A stretch of 64,000 bases of DNA from Bradyrhizobium sp. AUGA SZCCT0158 (GCF_018130065.1 NZ_JAFCME010000015.1:124001-188000); one strand, 5' to 3'. Positions 18,701 to 25,531 are shown, counted from the stretch's first letter. Numbers and translations: made by a program. Notes: generated by a model from the letters alone, not told the origin.

Positions 18701-19410
18701 TGCGGCTGCTCTTCTTGTGGCTGCGCGGCCGCGACGGGCTCCGGTGCTGCGGCGTGCACGGCGTCCGGCACGATCAGCGCGACAAGGCCGATGTCGGCGC
18801 CAGCGCCAACCCGTTGCAGCACCATGCGGCCGATGTCGATCGCGGTTGCGACGGCGCCCTGCTTCAGCGCGTCCTGGCGCGCATCGTCGAGGCCGGCCTC
18901 GACCAGATTGTGAACGCCGAGCAGGGGACGCGCCGCATCGCTGGTGCCGATCAGGATGCCGTCACGGGTAAACGCCGCGACTGGCATCGCGAGACCCTCG
19001 ACCAGCCGCTGCAGCCGTTCCGTCAGCGGCATGGCGCGGCCAGAGATGTTGCCGGCGGCAACCAAAATACCGTGGCTGCCATCGGGTAGATCGAGACGCG
19101 AACAGCCGCAGGTCGCGAGCATGCCGGGCGTCGCGCCAAAACCTTGCAGCCGCTCCAGCCGGACCGCGCCGCCCGCAAGCAGGCGGCCGGCGAGCCGCGC
19201 GATCTGCCGCCGATGCGGATCGGCCGGTCCGAATATTTTCCCCGCCAGCGCCGTGCTGTTGGCCGTGCCGAACAAGCGCGCGCCGACCGGATTGGCCCAC
19301 AGAACCCGCGTGCCGTCGCTCGACCACAGCCACGCGGCCAGGGCGCTCGTCGCGTGCGCCGCCAGCCGCGGATCGCCGAGTGCTAGCATCTGGAGTTCGG
19401 CGTTATTCAT
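15754..19410 (-). CDS. Large PAS-domain sensor histidine kinase (PdhS/DivJ/PleC-like)
   Basis: About 1218 residues from the ATG at 19410 (MNNAELQMLALGDPRL); a longer frame to 19521 lacks better support. N-terminal PAS-like region (TSALAAWLWSSDGTRVLWANPVG), a very long acidic, Pro/Ala/Glu-rich linker (about 220-760), two further PAS units (RLDRLLYANPAFLTQMGYP; GIVMFDAEGNISSVNRSAEALFGYDG), then HisKA with the phospho-acceptor in SHEVRTPLNAIIGFSEV and an HATPase with LIGNSI (N box) and GTGVSLSLTKALVE. The kinase core resembles that of alphaproteobacterial PdhS/PleC/DivJ cell-cycle kinases acting on DivK. That role is inferred. No transmembrane helix is evident, so it is likely cytosolic, and no response regulator is adjacent. 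Confidence 0.8.
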   Translation of the reverse strand: MNNAELQMLALGDPRLAAHATSALAAWLWSSDGTRVLWANPVGARLFGTANSTALAGKIFGPADPHRRQIARLAGRLLAGGAVRLERLQGFGATPGMLATCGCSRLDLPDGSHGILVAAGNISGRAMPLTERLQRLVEGLAMPVAAFTRDGILIGTSDAARPLLGVHNLVEAGLDDARQDALKQGAVATAIDIGRMVLQRVGAGADIGLVALIVPDAVHAAAPEPVAAAQPQEEQPQEEVPQPLEPPVAGIVANDPAPEPQQPAPGEAPAALALFDALAEAPEEPETEPVAAAAPSSSEPSAALPPEPWPDVAAVADEATPAFADAAPESSAENLIAPIAAEPVKAPSWFEERSPHARRLPLRFMWQMDQEGRFTLGADEFTRLIGPHTTAGFGRLWSEIAEAFGLDPEGRVTKAFATRQTWSGITLNWPVDGGARLPVELSGLPIFDRARHFAGFRGFGVCRDLDGLARLAALRRYEFFGGAPAPIAPEPRSADIVQAGPASDSVGQDLTAQELPAQGPSVEDAPQEALPQENFSESFSEHVTAQPTAADDRPAEFVIETSVASPPVTELPEPIASETSHPTDLDAAVDTPKDTLAETQAETPKNVLPFRPPGDAKPPSLTPVENSAFNELARQLSARLENENGNETTQAVTGLDETVVENAAPTDAYAAVSQEAASDAPVQPEWLAPSEPPARGESRRDKALLDLLPVGILIYRLDRLLYANPAFLTQMGYPSLHALEDAGGLDALYVEPGVSSAPSTSDTGTPVMISASQPQHAQEDPEGPASTPPAATDARLYTISWDGDSALALIFSGARNEGAAVAAAIAEAVPVAEPPVAEPLVPEPLPAGHADAEELGAILDTTAEGIVMFDAEGNISSVNRSAEALFGYDGEDLARRNLADLFAPESQHEVFDYLASIKSEGVASLLEHGRETLGRESKGGFIPLSMTMGRTKADGPNFFAVFRDLSQAKQSENELREARRLAERAASAKADVLARISHEVRTPLNAIIGFSEVMIGERFGALGNERYGEYMKDIRASGERVISIINDLLDLSRIETGKLDLSFTNQNLNELVESCVAVLQPQANRERIIIRTSLAHTLPPVVADARALRQITLNLIGNSIHLANAGGQVIVSTALSDFGEVMLRVRDTGHGLNDNEVAAALEPFRTPAPSDQASEGTGVSLSLTKALVEANRARFQIKTGARSGTLIEVVFSHAAAKV

Positions 19411-19750
19411 CAGCGCGACATGACCGTGGATATGAGCCTTCTGCTCGAAGATGGTTTTTGCGAATCGGCGGCCGAACGCTGACTGCCCTGCAGGATCGCA
19501 AGTGGATCGCCAGTATCGCAAGCGTGGCGCGGCAGGTCCACGGCCGGCGGACCCAAGCGGTATTCTAAGCCGCGATAACCTTAATCCGGCTGAACCGAAT
19601 CGGCCTCTGCGGCGTTGAGCTTGTTACAAAAGACCACCGGAGGTTCACGATGTGAACCCGAGGCCACAGCCCAAGGTGCACGATGCGGAACCGCCGACGC
19701 GGCATCCTGGACGCCTGCCAAGCAGCCCCCAACGCCACAGGAGTGGGACC

Positions 19751-20128
19751 ATGAGCGACGATGGCCGTTTCGAGATTCCAAAGGAAATGCGGTCGATGGC
19801 AGAAGCGAGCTTCGAGCAGGCCCGCCAGACCTTCGAGAAATTCCTGTCCTCCGCGCACCAGGCCGCGGGCACGTTCGAGGATCGCGGCGACGCCGCGCGC
19901 ACCAACGCCAAGGAAATCGGCAGCAAGGCGGTCGCCTTCGCTGAAAAGAACGTGCAGACCTCGCTCGACTACGCGCAAGCGCTGCTGAAGGCCAAGGATC
20001 TGACCGAGGTGATGCGGCTGCACAGCGAGTATGTGCAGGGCCAGATGCGTGCGCTGGCGGAGCAAGCCAGCGAGATGGGTCAGATTGTCAGCCGCGCCGC
20101 GATGGACGCGGCGAAGCCCAAGAGCTGA
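19751..20128 (+). CDS. Phasin family protein
   Basis: 125 residues from the ATG at 19751 (AGGAGTGGGACC just upstream). It is helical and amphipathic, with MAEASFEQARQTFEKFLSSA and NVQTSLDYAQALLKAKDLTEVM, the pattern of phasin_2 proteins that coat PHB granules. It has no signal peptide. The frame is open 33 codons upstream, but that segment is proline-rich and unlike phasins. It is followed 330 bp later by a second phasin. Granule coating is inferred from the family. Confidence 0.88.
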   Translation: MSDDGRFEIPKEMRSMAEASFEQARQTFEKFLSSAHQAAGTFEDRGDAARTNAKEIGSKAVAFAEKNVQTSLDYAQALLKAKDLTEVMRLHSEYVQGQMRALAEQASEMGQIVSRAAMDAAKPKS

Positions 20129-20245
20129 GGAGAGGCCTGAGGGGCATTTGCTTCAAGAGCCTCACCTGTTCTACTTTAGGATCTATAGAGGACTGAAATA
20201 CACCCAGTACGGGCAATGTATGTCGCAGTGCACATTGTTTTGCTT

Positions 20246-20265
20246 TGCGTTGCACAAAATTGACA
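20246..20265 (+). promoter_or_regulatory. PhaR-type box beside a -35 element upstream of the second phasin
   Basis: TGCGTTGCACAA at 20246-20257 fits the PhaR consensus I remember for Bradyrhizobium (TGCRNYGCASMA) at every position. It is followed 2 bp later by TTGACA (20260-20265). PhaR is the PHB-sensing repressor of phasin genes, so this would be a repressor site at the promoter; a clear -10 is not seen. The rest of the 20129-20460 gap holds no gene. Confidence 0.6.
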
Positions 20266-20460
20266 TGATAAGGGTGTTTATTGGGCAAGCCCGACGATGG
20301 GCACTCCCCAAGACCGGAGTTCGATCCGGAAATATGTACCGGTATTCCGAGAAGATCGTGCTCAGACAAGCAAAGACCGTGTGATCCAGTACGGCGCTAC
20401 CGGCGTTCACCGGTGGCGGTCGCAAGGGGTCACCACGATTCACCCCGTTGCGAAGGAAGC

Positions 20461-20901
20461 ATGCGAATGACCAGTTCGACCGATCCGTTCTCCGCCTCCA
20501 TCATTCCGTTCGAAGTCCCCGAGCAGGTGCGTGCGTTCGCCGAAAAGGGCGTTTCGCAGGCGCGCGACAACTACGCCAAGTTTAAGGATGTGGCCGAGAG
20601 CCATAACGGCACGATGGAAGCCGTGTTCACCTCGGCCAACAAGGGCGCCAGCGCCTACTCGGCCAAGCTGTTCGAGTTCTTCAAGGCCAACACCACGTCC
20701 TCACTCGACTTCGCTCAGGACCTGCTTAGCGTGAAGACGCCGGCAGCCGCCATGGAGCTGTGGACCTCGCACGCCAAGAAGCAGTTCGAGACGTATTCGG
20801 CCCAGGCCAAGGAACTCGCCGAACTCGGCCAGAAGGTTGCGACCGAAACCGTCGAACCGATCAAGGCGTCGGCCGCGAAGTACCAGCAGCCGGCCGCCTG
20901 A
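20461..20901 (+). CDS. Phasin family protein
   Basis: 146 residues starting MRMTSSTDPFSASIIPFEVP (ATG at 20461, or 20467; GAAGGAAGC upstream). It has helical repeats KGVSQARDNYAKFKDVAESH, SAKLFEFFKANTTSSLDFAQ and a C-terminal ETYSAQAKELAELGQKVATE, the classical phasin_2 pattern. It is expected to be a major PHB granule surface protein. It is transcribed from the region with a PhaR-like box and ends in a strong terminator. Confidence 0.92.
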   Translation: MRMTSSTDPFSASIIPFEVPEQVRAFAEKGVSQARDNYAKFKDVAESHNGTMEAVFTSANKGASAYSAKLFEFFKANTTSSLDFAQDLLSVKTPAAAMELWTSHAKKQFETYSAQAKELAELGQKVATETVEPIKASAAKYQQPAA

Positions 20902-20918
20902 GCCCGCATTAAGGTTCG

Positions 20919-20953
20919 AAAAAGCCCGGGCAGGTCAGCCCGGGCTTTTTTTG
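20919..20953 (+). terminator. Intrinsic terminator of the phasin gene
   Basis: A GC-rich stem AAAAAGCCCGGG / CCCGGGCTTTTT with an 8 nt loop is followed by a T run. The arms are symmetric, so it can also act on the reverse strand. Confidence 0.9.
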
Positions 20954-21118
20954 TTGCCCCTGGGCCGGTCCTTCGCCATCGAGGCTCCGTAGCAAATGAA
21001 CTTTGTCCGCCCCCGAAACGACTGATAATCGGGTGGCTGGTGGCCTTGCCAAAGCGTGGCGTTGCACCTAGTTTCCCGCCCATTCGCTACCCCCTTTTTG
21101 TGGGGGCTCGCGCAGGAT

Positions 21119-21196
21119 GCAGTTGTAGCTCAGTCTGGTTAGAGCGCCTGTCTGTGGAACAGGAGGTCGGTGGTTCGAGCCCACCCAACTGTACCA
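21119..21196 (+). tRNA. tRNA-His (anticodon GTG)
   Basis: A 78 nt cloverleaf: acceptor GCAGTTG / CAACTGT, D-arm GTAGCTCAGTCTGGTTAGAGC, anticodon loop CTGTGGA within CTGTCTGTGGAACAG, and T-arm GGTGGTTCGAGCCCACC. CCA is encoded and the discriminator is A. No extra G-1 is encoded, and the discriminator is A instead of C. This is the known atypical alphaproteobacterial tRNA-His form, recognised by a specialised HisRS. Confidence 0.95.
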
Positions 21197-21278
21197 ACCC
21201 CATCGCGTATATTCCCAAAGACCGCCCGCTTCGTTGCGCTGGCCGCAGCGCGTGTCCGGCCAATGATGCCTGACCGGA

Positions 21279-21719
21279 TCAGACCGGCACGCCCTTCACC
21301 TGATGGCCGATCCAGCCGTGCAGCCGCGATGCGGTCGCGGCGGCCACCACCGTCGCCAGCAACTCGAGCGGGCTGTCGAACGCTATTCTGGCTGCGCTCC
21401 ACCAACTGGGCAGATCGTCGAGGTCGCCGATCAGGCCGACCGCCAGGAGCCCGGCCAATACCGGGAGCAGCACAATAAAAAAGCTTTTCAGGATCAGCCA
21501 GCTTCGACCCTTGGTATCCGCCATCACATGGCGCAGCGAGGCACCGGGCGCGTCAGCCGCGATCGCCGGAAAAAGAATAGCCAGCCGCACCAGGACGACG
21601 ACGATCGCGGTTGCAATCCGGCCGGTGAAATCAGCGCTGGTCGCCGCACTTGTGCTGTGGCGTGTTGTCCACCCCTGCTTGCCAATCCCGGGCGGTTCAC
21701 CCACAATTCGTGGAATCAT
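21279..21719 (-). pseudogene. Likely truncated membrane protein gene downstream of tRNA-His
   Basis: A reverse-strand frame of about 146 residues with three hydrophobic segments (FTGRIATAIVVVLVRLAILF, SFFIVLLPVLAGLLAVGLIG, FDSPLELLATVVAAATASRL). The text resembles the C-terminal half of a polytopic protein whose 5' part is missing; its first codons run into the promoter region of the opposite gene at 21736. No good ribosome site. I read it as a decayed remnant, but a small real membrane protein cannot be excluded. Confidence 0.4.
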
Positions 21720-21735
21720 TGCCTCGGGGGGATTC

Positions 21736-22098
21736 ATGGCGACTTTTCGGATCAGCAATTGCGGGTTTGGTTTGGTGCTGGCGACGGCGCTCGCATTTTC
21801 ATCGCCGCCGGCTTCGGGGCAGAGCTACACCCCTGAACAGGAACAGGCCTGCACCAGCGACGCTTTCCGGCTTTGCAGTTCCGATATCCCCAATGTCGAG
21901 CGCGTCACGGCCTGCATGGTCGCCAAGAAGTCTCAGCTTTCGCCGCCCTGTCGGGCGCAATTCAGATCCGGTCCCGAACCGAGCCGGGCCGCTTCAGCGC
22001 CCGCCGGCAGGCCAATGGCGATCAAGCCGGCGGCCCCGCGCAAATCCGCGGCCAAGGCGCGTAAGCCCAAGAAACCGGCAAAACCAGCCCGGACCTGA
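21736..22098 (+). CDS. Secreted Cys-rich protein with basic Lys/Ala/Pro tail
   Basis: 120 residues. Signal peptide MATFRISNCGFGLVLATALAF with cleavage near SPPASGQ. Four cysteines follow in CTSDAFRLCSSDIPNVERV, then TACMVAKKSQL and SPPCRAQF, a spacing like the cysteine-rich GLG1-type repeat found in small bacterial secreted proteins. The last 30 residues are strongly basic, with AAKARKPKKPAKPA like a histone H1 tail. The ATG at 21736 has GGGGGGATTC upstream. Function unknown; periplasmic location and two disulfides are predicted. Confidence 0.75.
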   Translation: MATFRISNCGFGLVLATALAFSSPPASGQSYTPEQEQACTSDAFRLCSSDIPNVERVTACMVAKKSQLSPPCRAQFRSGPEPSRAASAPAGRPMAIKPAAPRKSAAKARKPKKPAKPART

Positions 22099-22194
22099 GC
22101 GCGGCACGCCATTTCAAGCCCCCTTCGCGCGACAGACTGACACCTTGTGCCTCCAGCTGCGAGTCAACATCTCTTCAGCACGAGGAGAGATCAA

Positions 22195-22506
22195 TTGAGC
22201 AAAGAATCGCAAATGGAGCTCGACCGGCATTTTGCCTGGTTCGAAGCCAAGCTGCCTGCCGGCCCGGCCAGATTCGTCGGCTGGCTGCGCAAGCCATCGT
22301 CGCGCTACGTCAGGATTCCGATCGCCATTCTGCTGATCTTCGGCGGCATTTTCAGCATCTTGCCGGTGCTCGGACTCTGGATGCTGCCGCTCGGACTCCT
22401 TTTGTTCGCGCAGGACGTCCCGTTTCTGCAGACGCCGATGGCGAAGCTGCTCGGATGGATCGAGCGCAAATGGATCGAACGACAGCGCACAAAAAGCATG
22501 CGCTGA
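22195..22506 (+). CDS. Small inner-membrane protein (PGPGW-like)
   Basis: 103 residues from a TTG at 22195, chosen because CGAGGAGAGATCAA precedes it; an ATG at 22213 is the alternative. It has a short amphipathic N-terminus (MELDRHFAWFEAKLP), then two closely spaced membrane helices (VRIPIAILLIFGGIFSILP and LGLWMLPLGLLLFAQDVPFL) and a basic helical tail (WIERKWIERQRTKSMR). This hairpin layout is like small PGPGW-type membrane proteins. Function unknown. Confidence 0.7.
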   Translation: MSKESQMELDRHFAWFEAKLPAGPARFVGWLRKPSSRYVRIPIAILLIFGGIFSILPVLGLWMLPLGLLLFAQDVPFLQTPMAKLLGWIERKWIERQRTKSMR

Positions 22507-22643
22507 ATCGATCAAGCCACTCTGGCGATTCCGTTTTTGCGATTCCGTCACCGATTGCGCGGTCGCACGCAGTGTGACTCAAAAAGCAACTTTATTGGCT
22601 AATCAGTGGCTTCTTCGCAATAAGCAGCAAATTTTTCTTTCAC

Positions 22644-22661
22644 GAATCAGTGCGCTGATTC
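22644..22661. promoter_or_regulatory. Inverted repeat upstream of orphan parA
   Basis: GAATCAG-TGCG-CTGATTC is perfect, ends 36 bp before the parA start, and lies in an AT-rich stretch unlike the rest of the window. A second half-site with the same AATCAGTG core lies about 46 bp upstream (near 22600). The pair looks like an operator region, possibly autoregulatory. Confidence 0.5.
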
Positions 22662-22697
22662 ATTTTCGGCTTCTGGGGTCAATCTGGAGGCCAAGGT

Positions 22698-23378
22698 ATG
22701 AACGTCATAGTTTTTGCTTCGCGTAAGGGGGGCTCGGGAAAAAGTACCCTGGCTGCTCACATTGCTGCGCACGTCCATAAGTCGACGAAGCCCTGTTTGA
22801 TGGTTGATGCTGATCCGCAGGGATCGCTTACTCTCTGGCACAAATTGCGTGGAACGAACGAGCCGCCGATCAAGGCCGCGGTAAATTCGGTCAGCGGAAT
22901 TATTGCCGCCGCCAAGCGCGACGGTATCGAATGGGTGTTCATCGACACGCCGCCGAATTTGTCGGCCGTCGTCGACGACGCCATCAAGAACGCCACGATG
23001 GTGATCATTCCGGCGCGGCCCGGCGTGTTTGACGTCAATGCCGTGCAGGAAACCATTCAGACCTGCCGTGCGGCGCGCAAGCCCTACGCGGTCGTCATCA
23101 ACGGTGCCCCCGCGAGCCGGGACGGCGTTGAAAGCCGCATCGTCACCATTGCGCGTGAAGCGTTGATCAAGTTCCGTGCGCCGGTGTGGAGCGGTCAGAT
23201 CACCAACCGTGCCGATCTGTTGCTGGCGCTCGGCAACGGCGAAGGCGCCCGCGAATATTATGCGGAAGGCCGGGCCGCTGCGGAAATCAGCCGGCTGTGG
23301 GCTGCGATCGAACGTTCGATCAAGGCCATCCGCGGCAACGCGTCGGCTTCCGGCGCCATGCACAAGCAAGCAGCGTAA
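22698..23378 (+). CDS. Orphan ParA-family ATPase
   Basis: 226 residues starting MNVIVFASRKGGSGKSTLAA, with the deviant Walker A KGGSGKST of ParA/MinD proteins, switch I VDADPQGSLTLWHK, and Walker B WVFIDTPPNLS. The ATG is preceded by CTGGAGGCC. It lacks the N-terminal HTH of plasmid ParA and no parB lies beside it, so it is a solitary ParA-type positioner of protein cargo rather than a standard chromosome-partition pair. Its cargo is unknown; phasins and small membrane proteins are in the vicinity, but no link is shown. A strong terminator follows. Confidence 0.88.
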   Translation: MNVIVFASRKGGSGKSTLAAHIAAHVHKSTKPCLMVDADPQGSLTLWHKLRGTNEPPIKAAVNSVSGIIAAAKRDGIEWVFIDTPPNLSAVVDDAIKNATMVIIPARPGVFDVNAVQETIQTCRAARKPYAVVINGAPASRDGVESRIVTIAREALIKFRAPVWSGQITNRADLLLALGNGEGAREYYAEGRAAAEISRLWAAIERSIKAIRGNASASGAMHKQAA

Positions 23379-23397
23379 CAACGCCGCTTACGGACTC

Positions 23398-23428
23398 AAA
23401 AAGACGCGCGGGACTCCGCGCGTTTTTC
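23398..23428 (+). terminator. Intrinsic terminator after parA
   Basis: Stem ACGCGCGG / CCGCGCGT with a GACT loop, flanked by an A run and followed by TTTTT. Confidence 0.85.
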
Positions 23429-23437
23429 TTTGTCTGC

Positions 23438-23491
23438 GTCATTGCGAGCCAACGGGCGCGCATTCGCGCGACCCGTTGGCTCGCAATGACG
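23438..23491. repeat. Perfect long palindrome (GTCATTGCGAGC family)
   Basis: Arms GTCATTGCGAGCCAACGGG and CCCGTTGGCTCGCAATGAC around a GCGCGCATTCGCGCGA centre. The outer GTCATTGCGAG also opens the repeat at 52050. It is a REP-like intergenic hairpin. Confidence 0.85.
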
Positions 23492-23506
23492 GCGGAAGCA
23501 GTCCGC

Positions 23507-23641
23507 TCACGCCACCATCAGCATATAAAATACGACGACCGGCGACATGGTCAGGATCACCGACCAGATGCCGACCGCCCAAAGAACGTCCTCGGTCGTA
23601 AAACCCTGTTGATCAGGGAGAGTATTGTTTTCGATTTCCAC
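23507..23641 (-). CDS. Tiny membrane protein (44 aa)
   Basis: Found by direct translation of the reverse strand: a GTG at 23641 gives MEIENNTLPDQQGFTTEDVL, then one hydrophobic helix (WAVGIWSVILTMSPVVVFYM) and a short LMVA end. Acidic N-terminus outside or in the cytosol, single membrane span. It resembles in plan the 49 aa protein encoded 130 bp upstream on the same strand: both have a polar N-terminus ending in DVL, one span with a Pro-Val near its middle, and a terminal L-M-x-A. The two may be a duplicated pair. Ribosome site is weak. Confidence 0.6.
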   Translation of the reverse strand: MEIENNTLPDQQGFTTEDVLWAVGIWSVILTMSPVVVFYMLMVA

Positions 23642-23772
23642 GACGCGCCCCCGCGTTTTTCCGTTGTGACGAGCTTGATACGCGACCGCTTTTAAAATCC
23701 CGGTCGCAATTTCGCTCGCATTTGACCGCAGGTGCTACCGCCGATTAACCACGGCAGCTCCTGCGTTTTCGT

Positions 23773-23922
23773 TCAAGCCATCAGCAGACGCCAGGTCGCG
23801 ACCGGCGCGAAGCCGATCAGCGTCGCCCACAAGGCAAAGGACGAAACCAGCAGAACGTCCTGCACTCGCTGGACGCGTTCGCTGGTCGGAAATTTCCAAT
23901 TGTCAGTGGTGTGGTCGATCAT
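23773..23922 (-). CDS. Tiny membrane protein (49 aa)
   Basis: ATG at 23922 with GGGGGACATCAA upstream, a good ribosome site. Product MIDHTTDNWKFPTSERVQRV then QDVLLVSSFALWATLIGFAP and VATWRLLMA: a polar N-terminal half followed by one hydrophobic span. It shares its plan with the 44 aa protein downstream. No known family recognised. Such short single-span proteins often act as subunits or modulators of larger membrane complexes; nothing here says which. Confidence 0.6.
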   Translation of the reverse strand: MIDHTTDNWKFPTSERVQRVQDVLLVSSFALWATLIGFAPVATWRLLMA

Positions 23923-24213
23923 TTGATGTCCCCCGTTTTCTCAATGAGGACATCAATACGCCCGAGATTTAAAGTTGACGGCAAGGCTTTGGACGATTTT
24001 GAAGCGCCACCCTCACCAGCCGTTAACCAGCGTTCCGGAAGGCCGCGGCGTTTGCAAAGGTCACGCGGCGATCGGCTGAGGCGACCGCGGGCGAATGCGG
24101 TTAACATTGCGCCAACGCGGTCAGGCAATTTTGCTGGCCGGCGTCCACGCCATTGGAAGATATTCCGGTCACCTTATCCGCCTCCGCATCATCCGAGCCG
24201 GTGTGGAGCGACA
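23923..24213. other. Gap without a supportable gene
   Basis: The stretch between the tiny membrane protein and the terminator of the DapA-like gene holds no frame with motif or ribosome site. It is AT-rich near 23950-23990 (AGATTTAAAGTTGACGG), where a leftward promoter for the tiny genes may lie. Confidence 0.4.
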
Positions 24214-24214
24214 G

Positions 24215-24256
24215 AAAAGCCGTCGCCGCGGTCTTCCGCGTGCGGCGGCTTTTTTG
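24215..24256 (-). terminator. Terminator of the DapA-like gene
   Basis: Imperfect stem GCCGTCGCCGCGG / CCGCGTGCGGCGGC flanked by AAAA on the left and TTTTTT on the right, so it can work in both directions. It lies 48 bp after the stop of the leftward gene. Confidence 0.75.
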
Positions 24257-24303
24257 TGCGCAACGCTCCCTATAAGCGGGAGGGACCCGGCTGCGACGCC
24301 TTG

Positions 24304-25224
24304 CTACGCCCGCCGCAACAGGGCCGGCGCGCGCCGTTCCCGCTCCGCATCGAGCCGCGCCGCGAGCTCCGCGCTGACTTCCACCATCGGCAGCCGGACC
24401 TCGGCACTGTCGATCAGCCCGCTCTGCGCCAGCCAGTATTTTGCAGGCGCCGGGCTGGGTTCGGCGAACAACAGCCGCGTCAGTTCGGAAATATTGTTCC
24501 AGCACGCCTGTGCGCCCTGGTGGTCGCCCTGCTGCATCAGCGTCCGCACCGAGGCGAACGCTTCGGTCTCCAGATGCGCCGACAACAGGATAGCGCCGTC
24601 GGCGCCGTCGACGAGCGCCTCGTGATAGTGCGCGTCCTCGCCGGTCAGCACGCGAAAGCCTTTCGGCCGCAGGGCCAGGAACTCGATCGACTGGGCGCGG
24701 TCGGCAGAGCAATCCTTGATGCCGACGATGTTGCGATGTGCGGCGAGCTGCAGCAGGGTCTCGTTGGAGAGATTGACCGCGGTCCGGTAGGGGATGTTGT
24801 AGAGCACGATCGGCCATGAGGCGTGATCGGCGAGCACCGTGAAATGCCGCAGCAGGCCGCGCTGCGACGGCCGCGTGTAATAGGGGCTGGCGATCAAATA
24901 GAAGTCGATCGGCCAGGCGGCGGTCTCTTCGAGCGTATCCAGCATCTTGCGCGTGCTGGCGCCGGACAGGCCGAGACAGATCGGGATGTACCGCCGGCTA
25001 GCCGAGATCTCGGCCCGGGTCACCGACACCAGCTGCTCGAGCTCGTGGAGGTCCAGCGTCATGCCCTCGCCCGAGGTGGCGGCGAGGATCAAGCCGTCGA
25101 CCGGGCTATTGGCGTAGTGCCTGATCATGCGGCGCAGCGACGGCTCATCGAGTTCGCCGTTGCGAAACGGCGTAACGAGGGGCAGCCAGAGGCCCTGTAA
25201 TCGGTCTTGTGGATCGGTAGACAT
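24304..25224 (-). CDS. DapA-family lyase (dihydrodipicolinate synthase / N-acetylneuraminate lyase superfamily)
   Basis: 306 residues from the ATG at 25224 (AAGGAGATGGAACC upstream). TIM-barrel aldolase: the GEGMTLD loop, the Tyr of SPYYTRP, the YNIPYRT motif and the Schiff-base lysine in NIVGIKDCSADR. Family members condense or cleave pyruvate with an aldehyde. Whether this is the lysine-pathway enzyme or a catabolic paralogue cannot be told; the second Tyr of DapA is present. No other lysine genes are adjacent. It has a structured leader with a terminator-like hairpin. Confidence 0.85.
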   Translation of the reverse strand: MSTDPQDRLQGLWLPLVTPFRNGELDEPSLRRMIRHYANSPVDGLILAATSGEGMTLDLHELEQLVSVTRAEISASRRYIPICLGLSGASTRKMLDTLEETAAWPIDFYLIASPYYTRPSQRGLLRHFTVLADHASWPIVLYNIPYRTAVNLSNETLLQLAAHRNIVGIKDCSADRAQSIEFLALRPKGFRVLTGEDAHYHEALVDGADGAILLSAHLETEAFASVRTLMQQGDHQGAQACWNNISELTRLLFAEPSPAPAKYWLAQSGLIDSAEVRLPMVEVSAELAARLDAERERRAPALLRRA

Positions 25225-25264
25225 GGTTCCATCTCCTTGAAGGCTATTGCCGGAGACGGGACAC

Positions 25265-25292
25265 ATGAAAAAACCCCGTCCAGACGGCGGGG
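25265..25292 (-). terminator. Terminator-like hairpin in the leader of the DapA-like gene
   Basis: On the coding strand of the lyase, AACCCCGCCGTCTGGACGGGG is followed by TTTTTT, about 40 bp before the start codon. A second hairpin, GGTCCCC/GGGGACC, lies upstream at 25339-25356. It could be an attenuator of the lyase gene or the end of an upstream transcript; the two cannot be separated by sequence. Confidence 0.6.
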
Positions 25293-25338
25293 TTTCGGGA
25301 TCGGCTTGGCGGTTGATCTATCGCGCGCGTCGATCTCG

Positions 25339-25362
25339 GGTCCCCGGGTGGGGACCTTTTTT
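25339..25362 (+). terminator. Hairpin with T run, rightward
   Basis: GGTCCCCGGGTGGGGACC followed by TTTTTT on the + strand. No rightward gene precedes it, so its role is unclear; on the other strand it is a plain hairpin in the lyase leader. Confidence 0.5.
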
Positions 25363-25531
25363 CGACGACAGAGCGGCGCACGAATTCGTGATCATGTGAC
25401 GATGATGATGGCGCAACGGCGCGCTGTCAATCCGCGCACGCTCGATGACGTTTGTTTTACGGAAGAAGAAAAGATCTGGAGACGACGAAGGATCAGCTGA
25501 AATCATCTGCAGACGAAACGATCCGGAGAAG

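Noticed and set aside
25265-25365. mini-ykkC or other known riboswitch in the DapA-like leader
   Set aside because: The hairpin loops do not carry the conserved ACGR motifs, and nothing else matches a known riboswitch.
25318-25506. Leader peptide with a His run (HHHRH) upstream of the DapA-like gene
   Set aside because: The His codons lie at or before the likely transcript start (TTGACA near 25427), and the start codon is far upstream; not a convincing attenuator peptide.
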